Origin: Rhizobium sp. BK399
GTDB taxonomy: Bacteria; Pseudomonadota; Alphaproteobacteria; Rhizobiales; Rhizobiaceae
NCBI RefSeq assembly: GCF_014194695.1
Contig: NZ_JACIAH010000002.1
Span: forward strand, 248,001-312,000
Reading direction: 5' to 3'
Length of the DNA stretch: 64,000 nt
Shown: positions 28,888 to 37,730 of the stretch, piece by piece
Layout of the letters: each line of letters begins with the position of its first letter
How positions within the stretch are numbered: the first letter of the stretch is position 1
Notes under the pieces: model-generated
Seen by the model: only the letters and a program-made list of their open reading frames with translations
Told to the model about the DNA's origin: nothing
Databases searched by the model: none
Program-made: the position numbers and the translations under genes

Positions 28888-30125
28888 CAGAGCAGCGTCA
28901 ATTGCTCGGGCGGCGGCTCGAACATCGTCCGCAAATCCGCTCGATCCGCCAATTGACGTGGCGTCCAGCCCTCTGCCGTCACAAAAGCCTGCACTTTCTT
29001 GATCGAGACACCGAGTCTGGAGAGGTCGTCCAAACGCAGCCTCCGGAAGCGACGGGCCGAAAGGATCGCCTTCACCGTTTTGGTTCCGAGCCCCGGCACG
29101 CGAAGCAGCCGTTCTCGCTCCGCCTTGTTGACGTCGACTGGAAAGTCGGCCCGATGGCCGAGCGCCCATGCAAGCTTGGGATCGAGATTGAGATCCAGCA
29201 TTCCGCCGGGCCGCGTCGCGGTGATCTCCTCGATCCCGAAACCGTAGAAGCGATACAGCCAGTCTGCTTGGTAAAGTCGGTGTTCACGCATCAGTGGCGG
29301 CTTGATCAGAGGCAGGTTCTTCGAGGAGTCCGGAATGGGACTGAAGGCGGAATAGTAGACCCGCTTCAGGCTATAGCTGCCATAGAGCTGCGCACTCGTC
29401 CCAAGGATCGTCGCATCGTTTGCCCCATCGGCACCAACAATCATTTGCGTGCTCTGACCGGCTGGAACAAAACGCTTGCGCGTCTTCGATTGGAGCGTCG
29501 GCTCGTCGGCCGCCTCTATCTTCAATCGCAGGTCCCCCATCGAACGGCGGATGTGTGAGGGCCTTTTTTCCGGCGCAAGGCGCGCAATGCCGCTGTCCGT
29601 CGGAAGCTCGATGTTCAACGACAGACGATCCGCGTAAAGCCCTGCCTCTTCAATGAGATGGGCCGATGCCTCCGGAATCGACTTGAGGTGTATATAACCG
29701 CGGAAGTCATGGGAGACGCGTAGTTCGTGAACGACACGGACCATTTGCTCCATCGTATGATCCGGGGAGCGGATGATGCCCGACGAGAGAAACAACCCCT
29801 CGATATAGTTGCGGCGATAGAATTCCAACGTCAGCCAAACCACTTCCTCCGGTGTGAAGCGCGCCCGTTCTACATTGCTGGAGGACCGATTGATGCAATA
29901 CGCACAATCGTAAATGCAGAAGTTCGTCAGGAGGACTTTCAATAGCGATATGCAGCGTCCATCAGGCGCATAGGCGTGGCAGATGCCGGAACCCTCGGTG
30001 GAGCCAAGGCCGCCACTTTTCGCCGAATCGCGCTTTTGTGTTCCGCTGGAAGCGCAGGATGCGTCATATTTTGCTGCATCCGAGAGAATTGCCAATCGTT
30101 CTTTTAGAGACTTCCTCATCTTCAT
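28887..30125 (-). CDS. Putative DNA modification/repair radical SAM protein (UdgX-linked)
   Basis: A 412-residue radical SAM enzyme with the cluster motif CIYDCAYC (CxxxCxxC) in LLTNFCIYDCAYCINRSSSNV, followed by a TIM-barrel region and a C-terminal helix-hairpin-helix (LLRVPGLGTKTVKAILSARRFRRLRLDDL) that should bind DNA. This is the family regularly encoded next to UdgX; its chemistry is not established. I take ATG 30125. A GTG at 30131 falls inside the SOS box and a further ATG lies at 30119. It is first gene of the two-gene repair operon. Confidence 0.92.
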   Translation of the reverse strand: MKMRKSLKERLAILSDAAKYDASCASSGTQKRDSAKSGGLGSTEGSGICHAYAPDGRCISLLKVLLTNFCIYDCAYCINRSSSNVERARFTPEEVVWLTLEFYRRNYIEGLFLSSGIIRSPDHTMEQMVRVVHELRVSHDFRGYIHLKSIPEASAHLIEEAGLYADRLSLNIELPTDSGIARLAPEKRPSHIRRSMGDLRLKIEAADEPTLQSKTRKRFVPAGQSTQMIVGADGANDATILGTSAQLYGSYSLKRVYYSAFSPIPDSSKNLPLIKPPLMREHRLYQADWLYRFYGFGIEEITATRPGGMLDLNLDPKLAWALGHRADFPVDVNKAERERLLRVPGLGTKTVKAILSARRFRRLRLDDLSRLGVSIKKVQAFVTAEGWTPRQLADRADLRTMFEPPPEQLTLL

Positions 30126-30140
30126 GTTCACTATATGTTC
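30126..30140 (-). promoter_or_regulatory. LexA (SOS) box of the alphaproteobacterial type
   Basis: GTTC-N7-GTTC on the plus strand, that is GAAC ATATAGT GAAC on the coding strand, is the direct-repeat operator known for LexA in Rhizobiales and Rhodobacter. It overlaps a TATAGT -10 (30130-30135) and ends at the base before the radical SAM start codon; TTGACT (30151-30156) is a possible -35, though its 15-bp spacer is short. The arrangement implies SOS repression and a very short or absent leader. Confidence 0.8.
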
Positions 30141-30235
30141 TTGCTCAAAAAGTCAATCGAGGTTGGTTTCCAGCCACTCCGACCGGCCTCCGGCCAGCGA
30201 TACGAATTTTATGGAAATCAGCGGTGGCGATCTGC

Positions 30236-30300
30236 TATAACCGCAAAAGTTAGGATTGTTGCACGGTTCCGAGGTTCCCCCTCGGGACCTGTTTTCTTTT
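30236..30300 (+). promoter_or_regulatory. greA promoter and terminator-like leader
   Basis: An extended -10 (TGC then TATAAC, 30236-30241) lies about 100 nt before greA. The leader holds two mutually exclusive hairpins: CCGAG (30269-30273)/CTCGG (30281-30285), and AGGTTCC (30272-30278)/GGGACCT (30284-30290) with one G-U pair, the second followed by GTTTTCTTTT. The arrangement resembles an attenuator. Confidence 0.45.
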
Positions 30301-30342
30301 GTGTCCGCGGCTATGTGGATACAGGGAGTGAAGGACAAAAAA

Positions 30343-30819
30343 ATGGTTGATAAGGTACCGATGACGCAGGGTGGTTTCGTCAAGCTGCAGGAAGAACTGC
30401 GCTGGCGTCAGCAGGAGGAGCGTCCCCGGATCATCGAGGCAATCGCCGAAGCCCGTGCGCATGGTGACCTCTCGGAAAACGCCGAATACCATGCTGCGAA
30501 GGAAGCTCAGAGCCACAACGAAGGCCGTATCAGCGAGCTCGAGGACCTGACCGCGCGTGCCGAGGTCATCGACCTGTCGAAGATGTCCGGCGACAAGATC
30601 AAGTTCGGCGCGAAGGTGAAGCTCGTCGACGAGGATACCGAAGAAGAAAAGACCTATCAGATCGTCGGCGATCAGGAAGCCGACGTTAAGGCGGGACGTA
30701 TCTCCATCTCCTCCCCAATCGCGCGTGCGCTGATTGGCAAGGAAGTCGGCGACTCCATCGAAGTCAATGCGCCCGGTGGCTCCAAGGCCTACGAAGTCCT
30801 TTCCATTTCCTGGGGCTGA
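30343..30819 (+). CDS. greA: Transcription elongation factor GreA
   Basis: A 158-residue factor that enters the RNA polymerase secondary channel and stimulates cleavage of backtracked RNA. The N-terminal coiled coil ([42 protein letters not shown]) carries the acidic tip DLSENAEY, and the C-terminal FKBP-like domain ends [41 protein letters not shown] precedes the ATG. lpsB starts 7 nt after its stop, so the LPS gene is probably co-transcribed with greA. Confidence 0.97.
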   Translation: MVDKVPMTQGGFVKLQEELRWRQQEERPRIIEAIAEARAHGDLSENAEYHAAKEAQSHNEGRISELEDLTARAEVIDLSKMSGDKIKFGAKVKLVDEDTEEEKTYQIVGDQEADVKAGRISISSPIARALIGKEVGDSIEVNAPGGSKAYEVLSISWG

Positions 30820-30826
30820 TTGATCC

Positions 30827-31900
30827 GTGGACGGTCGAGGGCAGCCGGCTATCGCCAAGGTCAGTGACGTCGAGATTATTGCGCCTAACTTCAAGAAGCG
30901 GCTCTCCGGCGTCACGTCCACCATCATCCAGTTGATCCCGGTCCAGCGCGCACTCGGCGAGAAGATTGCAGCCCTTGGACCGGGTCTTCCGGCATCCTTG
31001 CCGCACATCCGTTTTCGTGACTTGCTGAAGCTATGGCGGGCGCCGCGCGGCAAGCGGTTTCGCATATGGCACGCCCGTCGCAACATCGAAATGCTGCCGG
31101 CCATCCTGATGCGCGATGTCTTGCGCATGCCGCTGAAGATCGTCTTCACCTCGGCGTCCCAGCGCCGCCACTCCGGCTGGACGAAATGGCTGATTTCGAA
31201 GATGGACGCGGTGATAGCAACCAGCGGCAAGACGGCGAATTATCTCGAAGTGCCGAGCACCGTCGTTCTCCACGGGATAGACACAACCCGCTTTTCGCCG
31301 GCAGATGATAGGGTAGCGGCCAAACGGCTGCTTGGTCTCGACGAGACGAAGAAGATCGCCGGCTGCTTCGGTCGCGTTCGCCATCAGAAGGGCACCGACC
31401 TTTTCGTCGACAGCATGATCCGTCTGCTCCCGTCCCGGCCCGACTGGGTCGCAATCGTTGCCGGACGCGCCACGGCACAACACGTCGAGTTTGAAAACGA
31501 ACTGAAGGCGCGGGTTGCCTCTGCCGGCCTGTCCGATCGCCTACTATTCGTAGGCGAGCACACCAACATCAACGACTGGTATCGTGCACTCGATATGTTT
31601 GTCGCGCCACAACGCTGGGAAGGCTTCGGCCTGACGCCGCTCGAAGCGATGGCGACCGCCGTTCCCGTTGTCGCGACGGACGTCGGAGCCTTTCCGGAAC
31701 TGCTGCTCACCGGTGACCAGGAAACCGGGATAATCATCCCGCGTGACGATCTCGATGAGATGGTACTGGCCGCTGCCCATTTCATGGATGACGACGCCCG
31801 TCGCCAAGAGGCTTCACTCCGCGCGAGGAACCACGCGATAAGCGCCTTCAGCATTGAAGGCGAGGCCCGGCGACTTGGCGCGGTCTACACGGCCCTATGA
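30827..31900 (+). CDS. lpsB: LPS core glycosyltransferase LpsB
   Basis: A 357-residue GT4-type (GT-B fold) glycosyltransferase. The region VEIIAPNFKKRLSGVTSTIIQLIPVQ near the start and FVAPQRWEGFGLTPLEAMATAVPVVATDVGAF (nucleotide-sugar EX7E motif) in the C-terminal half match LpsB of rhizobia, which adds a mannose/glucose-type residue to the inner core. In S. meliloti lpsB mutants are impaired in LPS core and symbiosis. The start is GTG 30827, with no better in-frame start. It converges with lpsE (10 nt between). Confidence 0.92.
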   Translation: MDGRGQPAIAKVSDVEIIAPNFKKRLSGVTSTIIQLIPVQRALGEKIAALGPGLPASLPHIRFRDLLKLWRAPRGKRFRIWHARRNIEMLPAILMRDVLRMPLKIVFTSASQRRHSGWTKWLISKMDAVIATSGKTANYLEVPSTVVLHGIDTTRFSPADDRVAAKRLLGLDETKKIAGCFGRVRHQKGTDLFVDSMIRLLPSRPDWVAIVAGRATAQHVEFENELKARVASAGLSDRLLFVGEHTNINDWYRALDMFVAPQRWEGFGLTPLEAMATAVPVVATDVGAFPELLLTGDQETGIIIPRDDLDEMVLAAAHFMDDDARRQEASLRARNHAISAFSIEGEARRLGAVYTAL

Positions 31901-31910
31901 CCGGGGGCCG

Positions 31911-32933
31911 TCAAGGCTTGCGCTTGAAGAGTTCAAGATAGGCGTCGGCAACAGCGCCTTCAGAAAACTGCCCCATCAACGTGTCCCGCCCACCGGCGGT
32001 CACCTTTGCCGCCAGCAAGGGATCATTGATCAAACGCTCAATGGCCTTCGAAAAACCGTCGGTGTCGCCGATCTCAACAAGAAGCCCGTTCTCGCCGTCC
32101 CTCATGAACCACGACGGCCCCTCTGAACGGCTGGAAACGACGGGTTTGCCCTGCGCCCAAGCCTCCAGAATGACGTTGCCAAGCGGCTCATGGTTCGAGG
32201 GCATGACGAAGATGTCGGCAGCCGCCACAAACGGCCGCGTGTCTTTCTGCCATCCGAGAAACCGCACCCGGTCCGTTACACCGAGATCTGATGCGACTTT
32301 TTTGACGTTTTCCAGTTCCTCGCCCTCGCCGGCGAGCCAGAGATAGACGCCCGGCAGCTTCGCCACCGCTGCCGTCAACAACGCGAACTCTTTCCGCGGC
32401 ACGAAACGCCCCATGGACATGACGACGGGCGCGTCTCGTGGCGTGTCGAACGCGGCACGATCGACCGGGGCCACTTGCTCGGTTCTCGTGAAGTTCGAGA
32501 TCACCTCAACTCTACGCGTCCAACCGATTTCGCGCACATGGTCGGCAATGCCGGGTGTGTTGCAGACGAGAATGTCGGAGTTCTTGAAATACTTCAGATC
32601 GGTCGGATAATCTCCCAACCTGGAGATCTTGATGCATCCCTTGTAGTTCGGCATCAATTCGCTCGCGCGTGGCGCCCAGGCCATGATTGCATCCGGCCGA
32701 AGCCGTCGCGCACCAAAGGCGACTTTCAGCGGCAACAGGATCCGATCCAGCGACACATTCCGAAAATTGCTTTCCACGATCGCGACCGAAGCCGGCATGT
32801 CCTTGCGCCAGATCCGGTTCGGTCGAATGACTGCGCTCTGCTCGACACCGCGCCGAGCCAGGGCGTTGACGAGGTGCACGAAGAACCGCTCGGCCCCGCC
32901 ATCCTTGCCAAAGTGGAAATGCATCACCTTCAC
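31911..32933 (-). CDS. lpsE: LPS core glycosyltransferase LpsE
   Basis: A 340-residue GT4 glycosyltransferase starting MKVMHFHFGKDGGAERFFVHLVNALARRG, with the acceptor-site Gly-rich loop near the N-terminus and FVMPSNHEPLGNVILEAWAQGKPVVSSRSEGPSW as the donor-binding EX7E region. It is a close tandem paralogue of lpsD, whose N-terminus is almost identical. Its ATG overlaps the lpsD stop by 4 nt. Gene order lpsC-lpsD-lpsE on the minus strand matches the S. meliloti core LPS cluster, on which the name is based. Confidence 0.88.
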   Translation of the reverse strand: MKVMHFHFGKDGGAERFFVHLVNALARRGVEQSAVIRPNRIWRKDMPASVAIVESNFRNVSLDRILLPLKVAFGARRLRPDAIMAWAPRASELMPNYKGCIKISRLGDYPTDLKYFKNSDILVCNTPGIADHVREIGWTRRVEVISNFTRTEQVAPVDRAAFDTPRDAPVVMSMGRFVPRKEFALLTAAVAKLPGVYLWLAGEGEELENVKKVASDLGVTDRVRFLGWQKDTRPFVAAADIFVMPSNHEPLGNVILEAWAQGKPVVSSRSEGPSWFMRDGENGLLVEIGDTDGFSKAIERLINDPLLAAKVTAGGRDTLMGQFSEGAVADAYLELFKRKP

Positions 32934-33961
32934 GGCGCACTTGTCCCCGTCTCGAACAAACGGATGTAGGCCTGCGTGATCGCTTCTTCGGAAAACCGGT
33001 TCTTAAGCGTCTCCTGACCGCCATCGATCAATGCGGTGCGCAGGTCGGGCTCATCACGAACGCGTGCGATCGCGTTCGCGAGACCGTCGACATCGCCGCA
33101 ATCAACCATCAGGGCATCCTTGCCGTCTGTCATCACCCAGCTCGGGCCTTCGGCGCGAGAACCAATCGTCGGCTTGCCAGCGCCCCACCCTTCAAGGCAT
33201 ACATTGCCGAGTGGCTCGTGCAGCGACGTCACGGTGAATACATCGGCGGACGCAAGGTAGGCGTAGGCATTGGTCTGCCATCCCGCAAAGCGGACACGCT
33301 CCCGCAGGCCGAGTTCGTCGGTTAGCTTTTCAAGGTTTTCGCGCTCCGGCCCATCCCCCAGCAGCCACAGAAATGCGCCTTGCGTCTTTGCGATGGCCTT
33401 GATCAGCACATCGAAGCCCTTCCGCTTAACGAAGCGACCCATGCCGATGACGACGAAAGCTTCGGCGGGTGTTTGCAGTGCTTCCCGGGCAATCGGCTCG
33501 CTTGGGGTCGAGCGGGTAAAGTTTGCAATGACTTCCACGCCGCGCGTCCAGCCGAGTTCGCGCACGCGCTTGCCTATATCGGGTGTGATACAGACGAGCG
33601 TTTCGGAATTGCGATAGTAGCCGAGGTGCTCTGGATAATCACCGAGCCGCGAAATGCGTCGAGCGTTCTTGTACCGCGGCATGAAGCGGCTTGCGCGCAA
33701 TTGCCACGACATGATCACGTCAGGCTGAAAATCGTTCAGGATAGCGCGCATGCGCGCCGACAAGATGAAGCGCGAGAGCGAAATGCGCCGGAACGTCCCC
33801 TCATAAACCTCACCACATTTTTCAATGTCCTTGCGCCAGCTGCGATCGGGACGAATGAGCGCGCGTTGCTCCACGCCACGATCGTGGAGCGCATTGACGA
33901 GGTTGACAAAGAAACGTTCAGCTCCGCCCTCCTTGCCGAAATGGATATGCATCACCTTCAT
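32930..33961 (-). CDS. lpsD: LPS core glycosyltransferase LpsD
   Basis: A 343-residue GT4 glycosyltransferase starting MKVMHIHFGKEGGAERFFVNLVNALHDRG. The donor site is FTVTSLHEPLGNVCLEGWGAGKPTIGSRAEGPSW. It is paralogous to LpsE along its whole length, suggesting a tandem duplication with later specialisation for a different core sugar or linkage. It lies 12 nt downstream of lpsC and overlaps lpsE, forming a coupled lpsC-D-E unit. Confidence 0.88.
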   Translation of the reverse strand: MKVMHIHFGKEGGAERFFVNLVNALHDRGVEQRALIRPDRSWRKDIEKCGEVYEGTFRRISLSRFILSARMRAILNDFQPDVIMSWQLRASRFMPRYKNARRISRLGDYPEHLGYYRNSETLVCITPDIGKRVRELGWTRGVEVIANFTRSTPSEPIAREALQTPAEAFVVIGMGRFVKRKGFDVLIKAIAKTQGAFLWLLGDGPERENLEKLTDELGLRERVRFAGWQTNAYAYLASADVFTVTSLHEPLGNVCLEGWGAGKPTIGSRAEGPSWVMTDGKDALMVDCGDVDGLANAIARVRDEPDLRTALIDGGQETLKNRFSEEAITQAYIRLFETGTSAP

Positions 33962-33973
33962 CGCGATTGGACC

Positions 33974-34783
33974 TTAGTGCTTTCCTGCGTCGTCAAAGCT
34001 CGGATGCTTCTCGGCAGCCTTGCGCTGATACAACTTTGCCTGCGTGAGAAATGCGTAGACTGCACCGGTCATCGCCTCGACAAAGCCCGACTGTCCGCAG
34101 CGCCACAAACCGTTGTGAAAATAGAGACGCCAGAAATACAGCAGCGGGCTGAAAATCAGTCTGGCGAAGGTTGTGCCCTCGCCCAAGGCGAAGTGTTGAT
34201 CGGCCTTCAACGTCGAGTACTTGTTCTCTTTGAGGATCTGTTCATCGATGACGAGTGGCCGGTAGTGAAGCAGACTCCCGGACGAGGCATCCTGAACCCG
34301 GCCGGTCGGCACGATACCTTCGTGCACGGTTTGCGTGAGGTCATAAGCGCCTCTGCCTTTGCGAACAAGCCGCAGATTCTTCCGCTCGTGGACATGCTCA
34401 GGCGTGTAGCCGTAGCCGATCAGATAGGGGCGACGCGCAACACGCCAGCCAACAACATCGTCTGGCGCGGCGATCAGTTCCGGCAAAAGCCTTCTCAGTG
34501 GCGCATCGAGCCGTTCATCGGAATCAATATTCAAGCGCCAGGGCTGCGTGCACTGATCGAGCGCAAATTGCTTCTGCCCGGCGTAGCCGCGCCACGCCTC
34601 GTGAAACAACCGGATCGGCCATCCCTTGTCGATATAGGATTGCAGCAAGGCAACGGTGCCATCCGTCGAGCCGGAGTCAACGACCACAATCTCCGCGCAC
34701 TTGTCCAAGCTCTCGATGCAATTGCCGAGATACGCTTCTTCGTTCAAGCAAATGATGAACGCGGAAATAGGCAACTTGGTCAT
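33974..34783 (-). CDS. lpsC: Family 2 glycosyltransferase LpsC (WaaE/KdtX-like)
   Basis: A 269-residue GT-A fold glycosyltransferase. The opening ISAFIICLNEEAYLGNCIESLDKCAEIVVVDSGSTDGTVALLQSY and RLNIDSDERLDAPL (DxD-like metal site) are typical of the WaaE/KdtX group, which add glucose to the inner core. The C-terminal part (LIFSPLLYFWRLYFHNGLWRCGQSGFVEAMTGAVYAFLTQAKLYQ) is amphipathic and likely membrane-associated. It is the first gene of the lpsC-D-E run, 92 nt downstream of lrp on the same strand. Confidence 0.9.
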   Translation of the reverse strand: MTKLPISAFIICLNEEAYLGNCIESLDKCAEIVVVDSGSTDGTVALLQSYIDKGWPIRLFHEAWRGYAGQKQFALDQCTQPWRLNIDSDERLDAPLRRLLPELIAAPDDVVGWRVARRPYLIGYGYTPEHVHERKNLRLVRKGRGAYDLTQTVHEGIVPTGRVQDASSGSLLHYRPLVIDEQILKENKYSTLKADQHFALGEGTTFARLIFSPLLYFWRLYFHNGLWRCGQSGFVEAMTGAVYAFLTQAKLYQRKAAEKHPSFDDAGKH

Positions 34784-34875
34784 TGAACGATCTTCGTGTC
34801 TTCTTCCGCAGCAAACGGCTCACAAAGCGCCTTCAATAAGGCATAAGCCGCTCAATTCATAGAGCTTAGCTGCGC

Positions 34876-35343
34876 TCAGACTTCGACTAGGCCCACCCGC
34901 TTCACCTGTCGGATCGTCAGCATCGTTCGCACCGTGTCCACGTGCTCGTTTGCCGTCAGCACCTCGATAACGAAGTCCTGGAAACGCGTCAGGTTCTCGG
35001 CAACGCAATGCAACAGGAAGTCGCTGTCGCCCGAAACCATCCAGGCCTGACGCACCAGCGGCCATTGCGCCGTCGCTGCCGCAAACGCCTTCAGGTTGGC
35101 TTCGGACTGATGCTTGAGCCCTACCATGCAGAAGGCGACAAGATCGAAGCCCAGCTTCGGGCTGTTCAGCATCGCGTGATAGCCTTCGATGACGCCGGTC
35201 TCTTCAAGCTTTCGCACGCGCCGCAGGCAAGGCGGCGCCGAAATGCCGACACGGTCGGCGAGATCGACATTGGTCATCCGCCCGTCTGCCTGCAACTCCC
35301 GCAGTATCTTTATATCGATGGCATCAAGTTCGGCGCGAAGCAC
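34876..35343 (-). CDS. lrp: Lrp/AsnC family transcriptional regulator
   Basis: A 155-residue Lrp-type regulator. The HTH is in LDAIDIKILRELQADGRMTNVDLADRVGISAPPCLRRVRKLEETGVIEGYHAML, followed by an AsnC ligand-binding (RAM) domain with LVRQAWMVSGDSDFLLHCVAENL. It is homologous to the gene called lrp between lpsC and trxB in S. meliloti. It is divergent from trxB across 234 nt; such regulators usually control themselves and a neighbour, but the target here is not evident. Confidence 0.93.
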   Translation of the reverse strand: MLRAELDAIDIKILRELQADGRMTNVDLADRVGISAPPCLRRVRKLEETGVIEGYHAMLNSPKLGFDLVAFCMVGLKHQSEANLKAFAAATAQWPLVRQAWMVSGDSDFLLHCVAENLTRFQDFVIEVLTANEHVDTVRTMLTIRQVKRVGLVEV

Positions 35344-35577
35344 AATCCTGCCCTTCCTTTAATTCATGATTGCCAGCTTCTATATAAAGCGGCGGAATTC
35401 GCAAGAAAGTTTCAGCTCGGCGACGGATTGTTGCACCGGCAGCCGAGAAAGCCTTGTTGGTAACGCAGGGCTGCCCTTGAATAAAAGCACTGGACGTTCA
35501 TAAATGGCGAATGGATCGCGAAACGGCCGCATTCGCCACTTAGCCGCCGCCCTCCTGACAGTCGAAAGGAAATACCC

Positions 35578-36552
35578 ATGTCCGCCCGCCACACCAAGGT
35601 GCTCATTATCGGCTCCGGCCCTGCCGGCTACACGGCTGCCGTCTATGCAGCCCGTGCAATGCTGAAGCCCGTTCTGATCGCCGGCCTCGATCAAGGCGGA
35701 CAGCTGATGATCACCACCGACGTGGAAAATTATCCGGGCTTTGCCGATCCGATCCAGGGACCGTGGCTGATGGATCAGATGCTGCAGCAGGCAAAGCATG
35801 TCGGCGCCGAGATCGTCAATGACATCGTCACCGAAGTCGAGCTGAACCAGCGCCCGTTCGTGGCGCGCACCGATAGTGGTCAGGTCTGGACGGCTGATAC
35901 GCTGATCATCGCAACCGGCGCCAAGGCAAAGTGGCTCGGCATCGAAAGCGAACAGCATTTCCAGGGCTTCGGCGTTTCCGCCTGCGCGACCTGCGACGGC
36001 TTCTTCTACCGCAACAAGAACGTGATTGTTGTCGGCGGCGGCAACAGTGCTGTCGAGGAAGCGCTGTACCTCTCCAACATCGCGAAGTCCGTGACGGTCG
36101 TTCACCGCCGCGACAGCTTCCGTTCGGAGAAAATCCTGCAGGAACGCCTGTTCTCGAAGGAAAACATCAAGGTGCTCTGGAACACCGAGGTCGCCGAGAT
36201 CACCGGCACGCCGGCCAAGCCGCCGATGCCGCCGTCGGTTACGGGCGCTCGCCTGCGCGACACGCGCACGGGTGCGATCACCGAGGTTGCAGTCGACGGC
36301 GTCTTTGTGGCGATCGGCCATGCCCCGGCGACCGAACTCTTCAAGGGCAAGCTGAAGCTGAAGGACAATGGCTATCTGTGGACCGCCCCGGATTCGACCG
36401 CGACCAGCCTGGAAGGCGTTTATGCCGCCGGTGACGTGACCGACGACACCTTCCGCCAGGCGATCACAGCCGCGGGCCTGGGATGCATGGCTGCTCTTGA
36501 AGCCGAACGATATCTGACGGGCCACATGCCCGTTGCCGTGGCCGCGGAGTAG
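35578..36552 (+). CDS. trxB: Thioredoxin-disulfide reductase
   Basis: A 324-residue FAD/NADPH enzyme that reduces thioredoxin. FAD-binding GSGPAGYTAAVYAARA is at the N-terminus, the redox-active CATC lies in SACATCDGFFYRNK, the NADPH-binding GGGNSAVEEALYLS follows, and the second FAD motif is GVYAAGDVTDDTFRQAITAAGLGC. A good AAAGGAA lies before the ATG. It is followed after 23 nt by lsrB on the same strand, the order known from S. meliloti, which places a thiol-redox enzyme and a redox-linked regulator in one operon. Confidence 0.97.
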   Translation: MSARHTKVLIIGSGPAGYTAAVYAARAMLKPVLIAGLDQGGQLMITTDVENYPGFADPIQGPWLMDQMLQQAKHVGAEIVNDIVTEVELNQRPFVARTDSGQVWTADTLIIATGAKAKWLGIESEQHFQGFGVSACATCDGFFYRNKNVIVVGGGNSAVEEALYLSNIAKSVTVVHRRDSFRSEKILQERLFSKENIKVLWNTEVAEITGTPAKPPMPPSVTGARLRDTRTGAITEVAVDGVFVAIGHAPATELFKGKLKLKDNGYLWTAPDSTATSLEGVYAAGDVTDDTFRQAITAAGLGCMAALEAERYLTGHMPVAVAAE

Positions 36553-36575
36553 GATCGGCTATGAGGGGTGGGGGA

Positions 36576-37472
36576 ATGCCATTGGATTGGGACAAGCTGC
36601 GTATCTTTCACGCAGCTGCCGAAGCGGGTTCGTTCACGCATGCGGCGGATAAACTGCATCTGTCCCAGTCCGCGATCAGTCGTCAGGTAAGCGCGCTTGA
36701 GCAGGATGTCGGTACCAAGCTCTTCCACCGCCATGCGCGCGGCCTGATCCTGACGGAACAGGGCGAACTGCTGTATCGCACGGCCCACGACGTGCTGCTG
36801 AAGCTCGAAACCGTGAAGATGCAGCTGACCGAAACGACGGAAACGCCGACAGGCAAGCTGCGCGTCACCACGACCGTCGGCCTCGGACAGGGCTGGCTGA
36901 CGGACAAGATTCAGGAGTTCATGCAGCTCTATCCCGACGTCCAGATCCAGCTGATCCTCGACAACGAGGAGGTGGACGTCAACATGCGCTACGCGGATTG
37001 CGCCATCCGCCTGCGTCAGCCGGTGCAGTCCGACCTCATCCAGCGTAAACTGTTCACCGTTCACATGCACGTCTACGCGGCGCCTTCCTATATTAACCGC
37101 CATGGCGAGCCGCAGACCGTCGAAGACCTCGACAACCATCGCATCATCACATTCGGCGAGCCGGCACCGAGCTACCTGCTCGACGTCAACTGGCTTGAAG
37201 TCGCCGGGCGCTCGTCGGACAACAAGCGAATCCCGCATCTGCAGATCAATAGCCAAACCTCGATCAAGCGCGCCTGCCTGCTCGGCATGGGCGTCGCGTG
37301 CATGCCCGACTACATCGTCGGACGTGACCCTGGCTTGATCCAGCTACCGATCAATGCGGACGTGCCGTCCTTCGATACCTACTTCTGCTATCCGGACGAA
37401 ATGAAGAATGCGGCCAAGCTGAAGGCCTTCCGCGACTTCATCGTCAGCAAGGCGCGCAACTGGAACTTCTAG
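36576..37472 (+). CDS. lsrB: LysR-type regulator LsrB/VtlR
   Basis: A 298-residue LTTR with HTH LRIFHAAAEAGSFTHAADKLHLSQSAISRQVSALEQDVGTKLF and an effector domain with cysteines at 142, 234, 242 and 271. LsrB of S. meliloti senses oxidation through cysteines and affects LPS and symbiosis; its orthologue VtlR in Agrobacterium and Brucella activates AbcR-type small RNAs. Two such RNAs lie directly downstream here. GGGGGA precedes the ATG. Confidence 0.92.
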   Translation: MPLDWDKLRIFHAAAEAGSFTHAADKLHLSQSAISRQVSALEQDVGTKLFHRHARGLILTEQGELLYRTAHDVLLKLETVKMQLTETTETPTGKLRVTTTVGLGQGWLTDKIQEFMQLYPDVQIQLILDNEEVDVNMRYADCAIRLRQPVQSDLIQRKLFTVHMHVYAAPSYINRHGEPQTVEDLDNHRIITFGEPAPSYLLDVNWLEVAGRSSDNKRIPHLQINSQTSIKRACLLGMGVACMPDYIVGRDPGLIQLPINADVPSFDTYFCYPDEMKNAAKLKAFRDFIVSKARNWNF

Positions 37473-37505
37473 TTGCCTCCATCAGAAATACAAGCCGTGC
37501 AACGT

Positions 37506-37524
37506 ATGCATGTCTGGCATGCAT
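37506..37524 (+). promoter_or_regulatory. Inverted repeat, candidate LsrB/VtlR box of the first AbcR copy
   Basis: ATGCATG-TCTGG-CATGCAT is a perfect 7-bp inverted repeat centred about 54 nt before the inferred start of the first small RNA, a position usual for LysR activators. The second copy has a related repeat. Confidence 0.6.
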
Positions 37525-37568
37525 AAATCGGGGTTGCCGTTTGCTCATTAAAACACCATATCGCACAT

Positions 37569-37685
37569 AGCTGATGCAGACGGTGGCTTTTCCTCCCAGT
37601 TCCACCGCATTAGCTGTTCCCCTCTGGAGGTTTTGACCTTCACACCTATAAGGGCCCCGATCTTTCGGTGGCCCTCTTTTTTTGC
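37569..37685 (+). ncRNA. abcR2: AbcR/alpha-r15 small RNA, first copy
   Basis: A roughly 117-nt RNA. A CATATC -10 (37557-37562) precedes AGCTGATGCA, followed by a single-stranded CTCCC-type region (TTTTCCTCCCAG), the second anti-Shine-Dalgarno-like segment GTTCCCCTCTGGAGG, and an intrinsic terminator AGGGCC...GGCCCT with T9. This is the organisation of AbcR RNAs, which repress ABC-transporter mRNAs with Hfq. It is about 80% identical to the next copy by eye. The 5' end is inferred, and the 1/2 numbering is from memory of S. meliloti. Confidence 0.88.
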
Positions 37686-37730
37686 CCGATTTTTTCGCAC
37701 TGCAGCAGAAAATTGTGCAGCGCATAGCAG

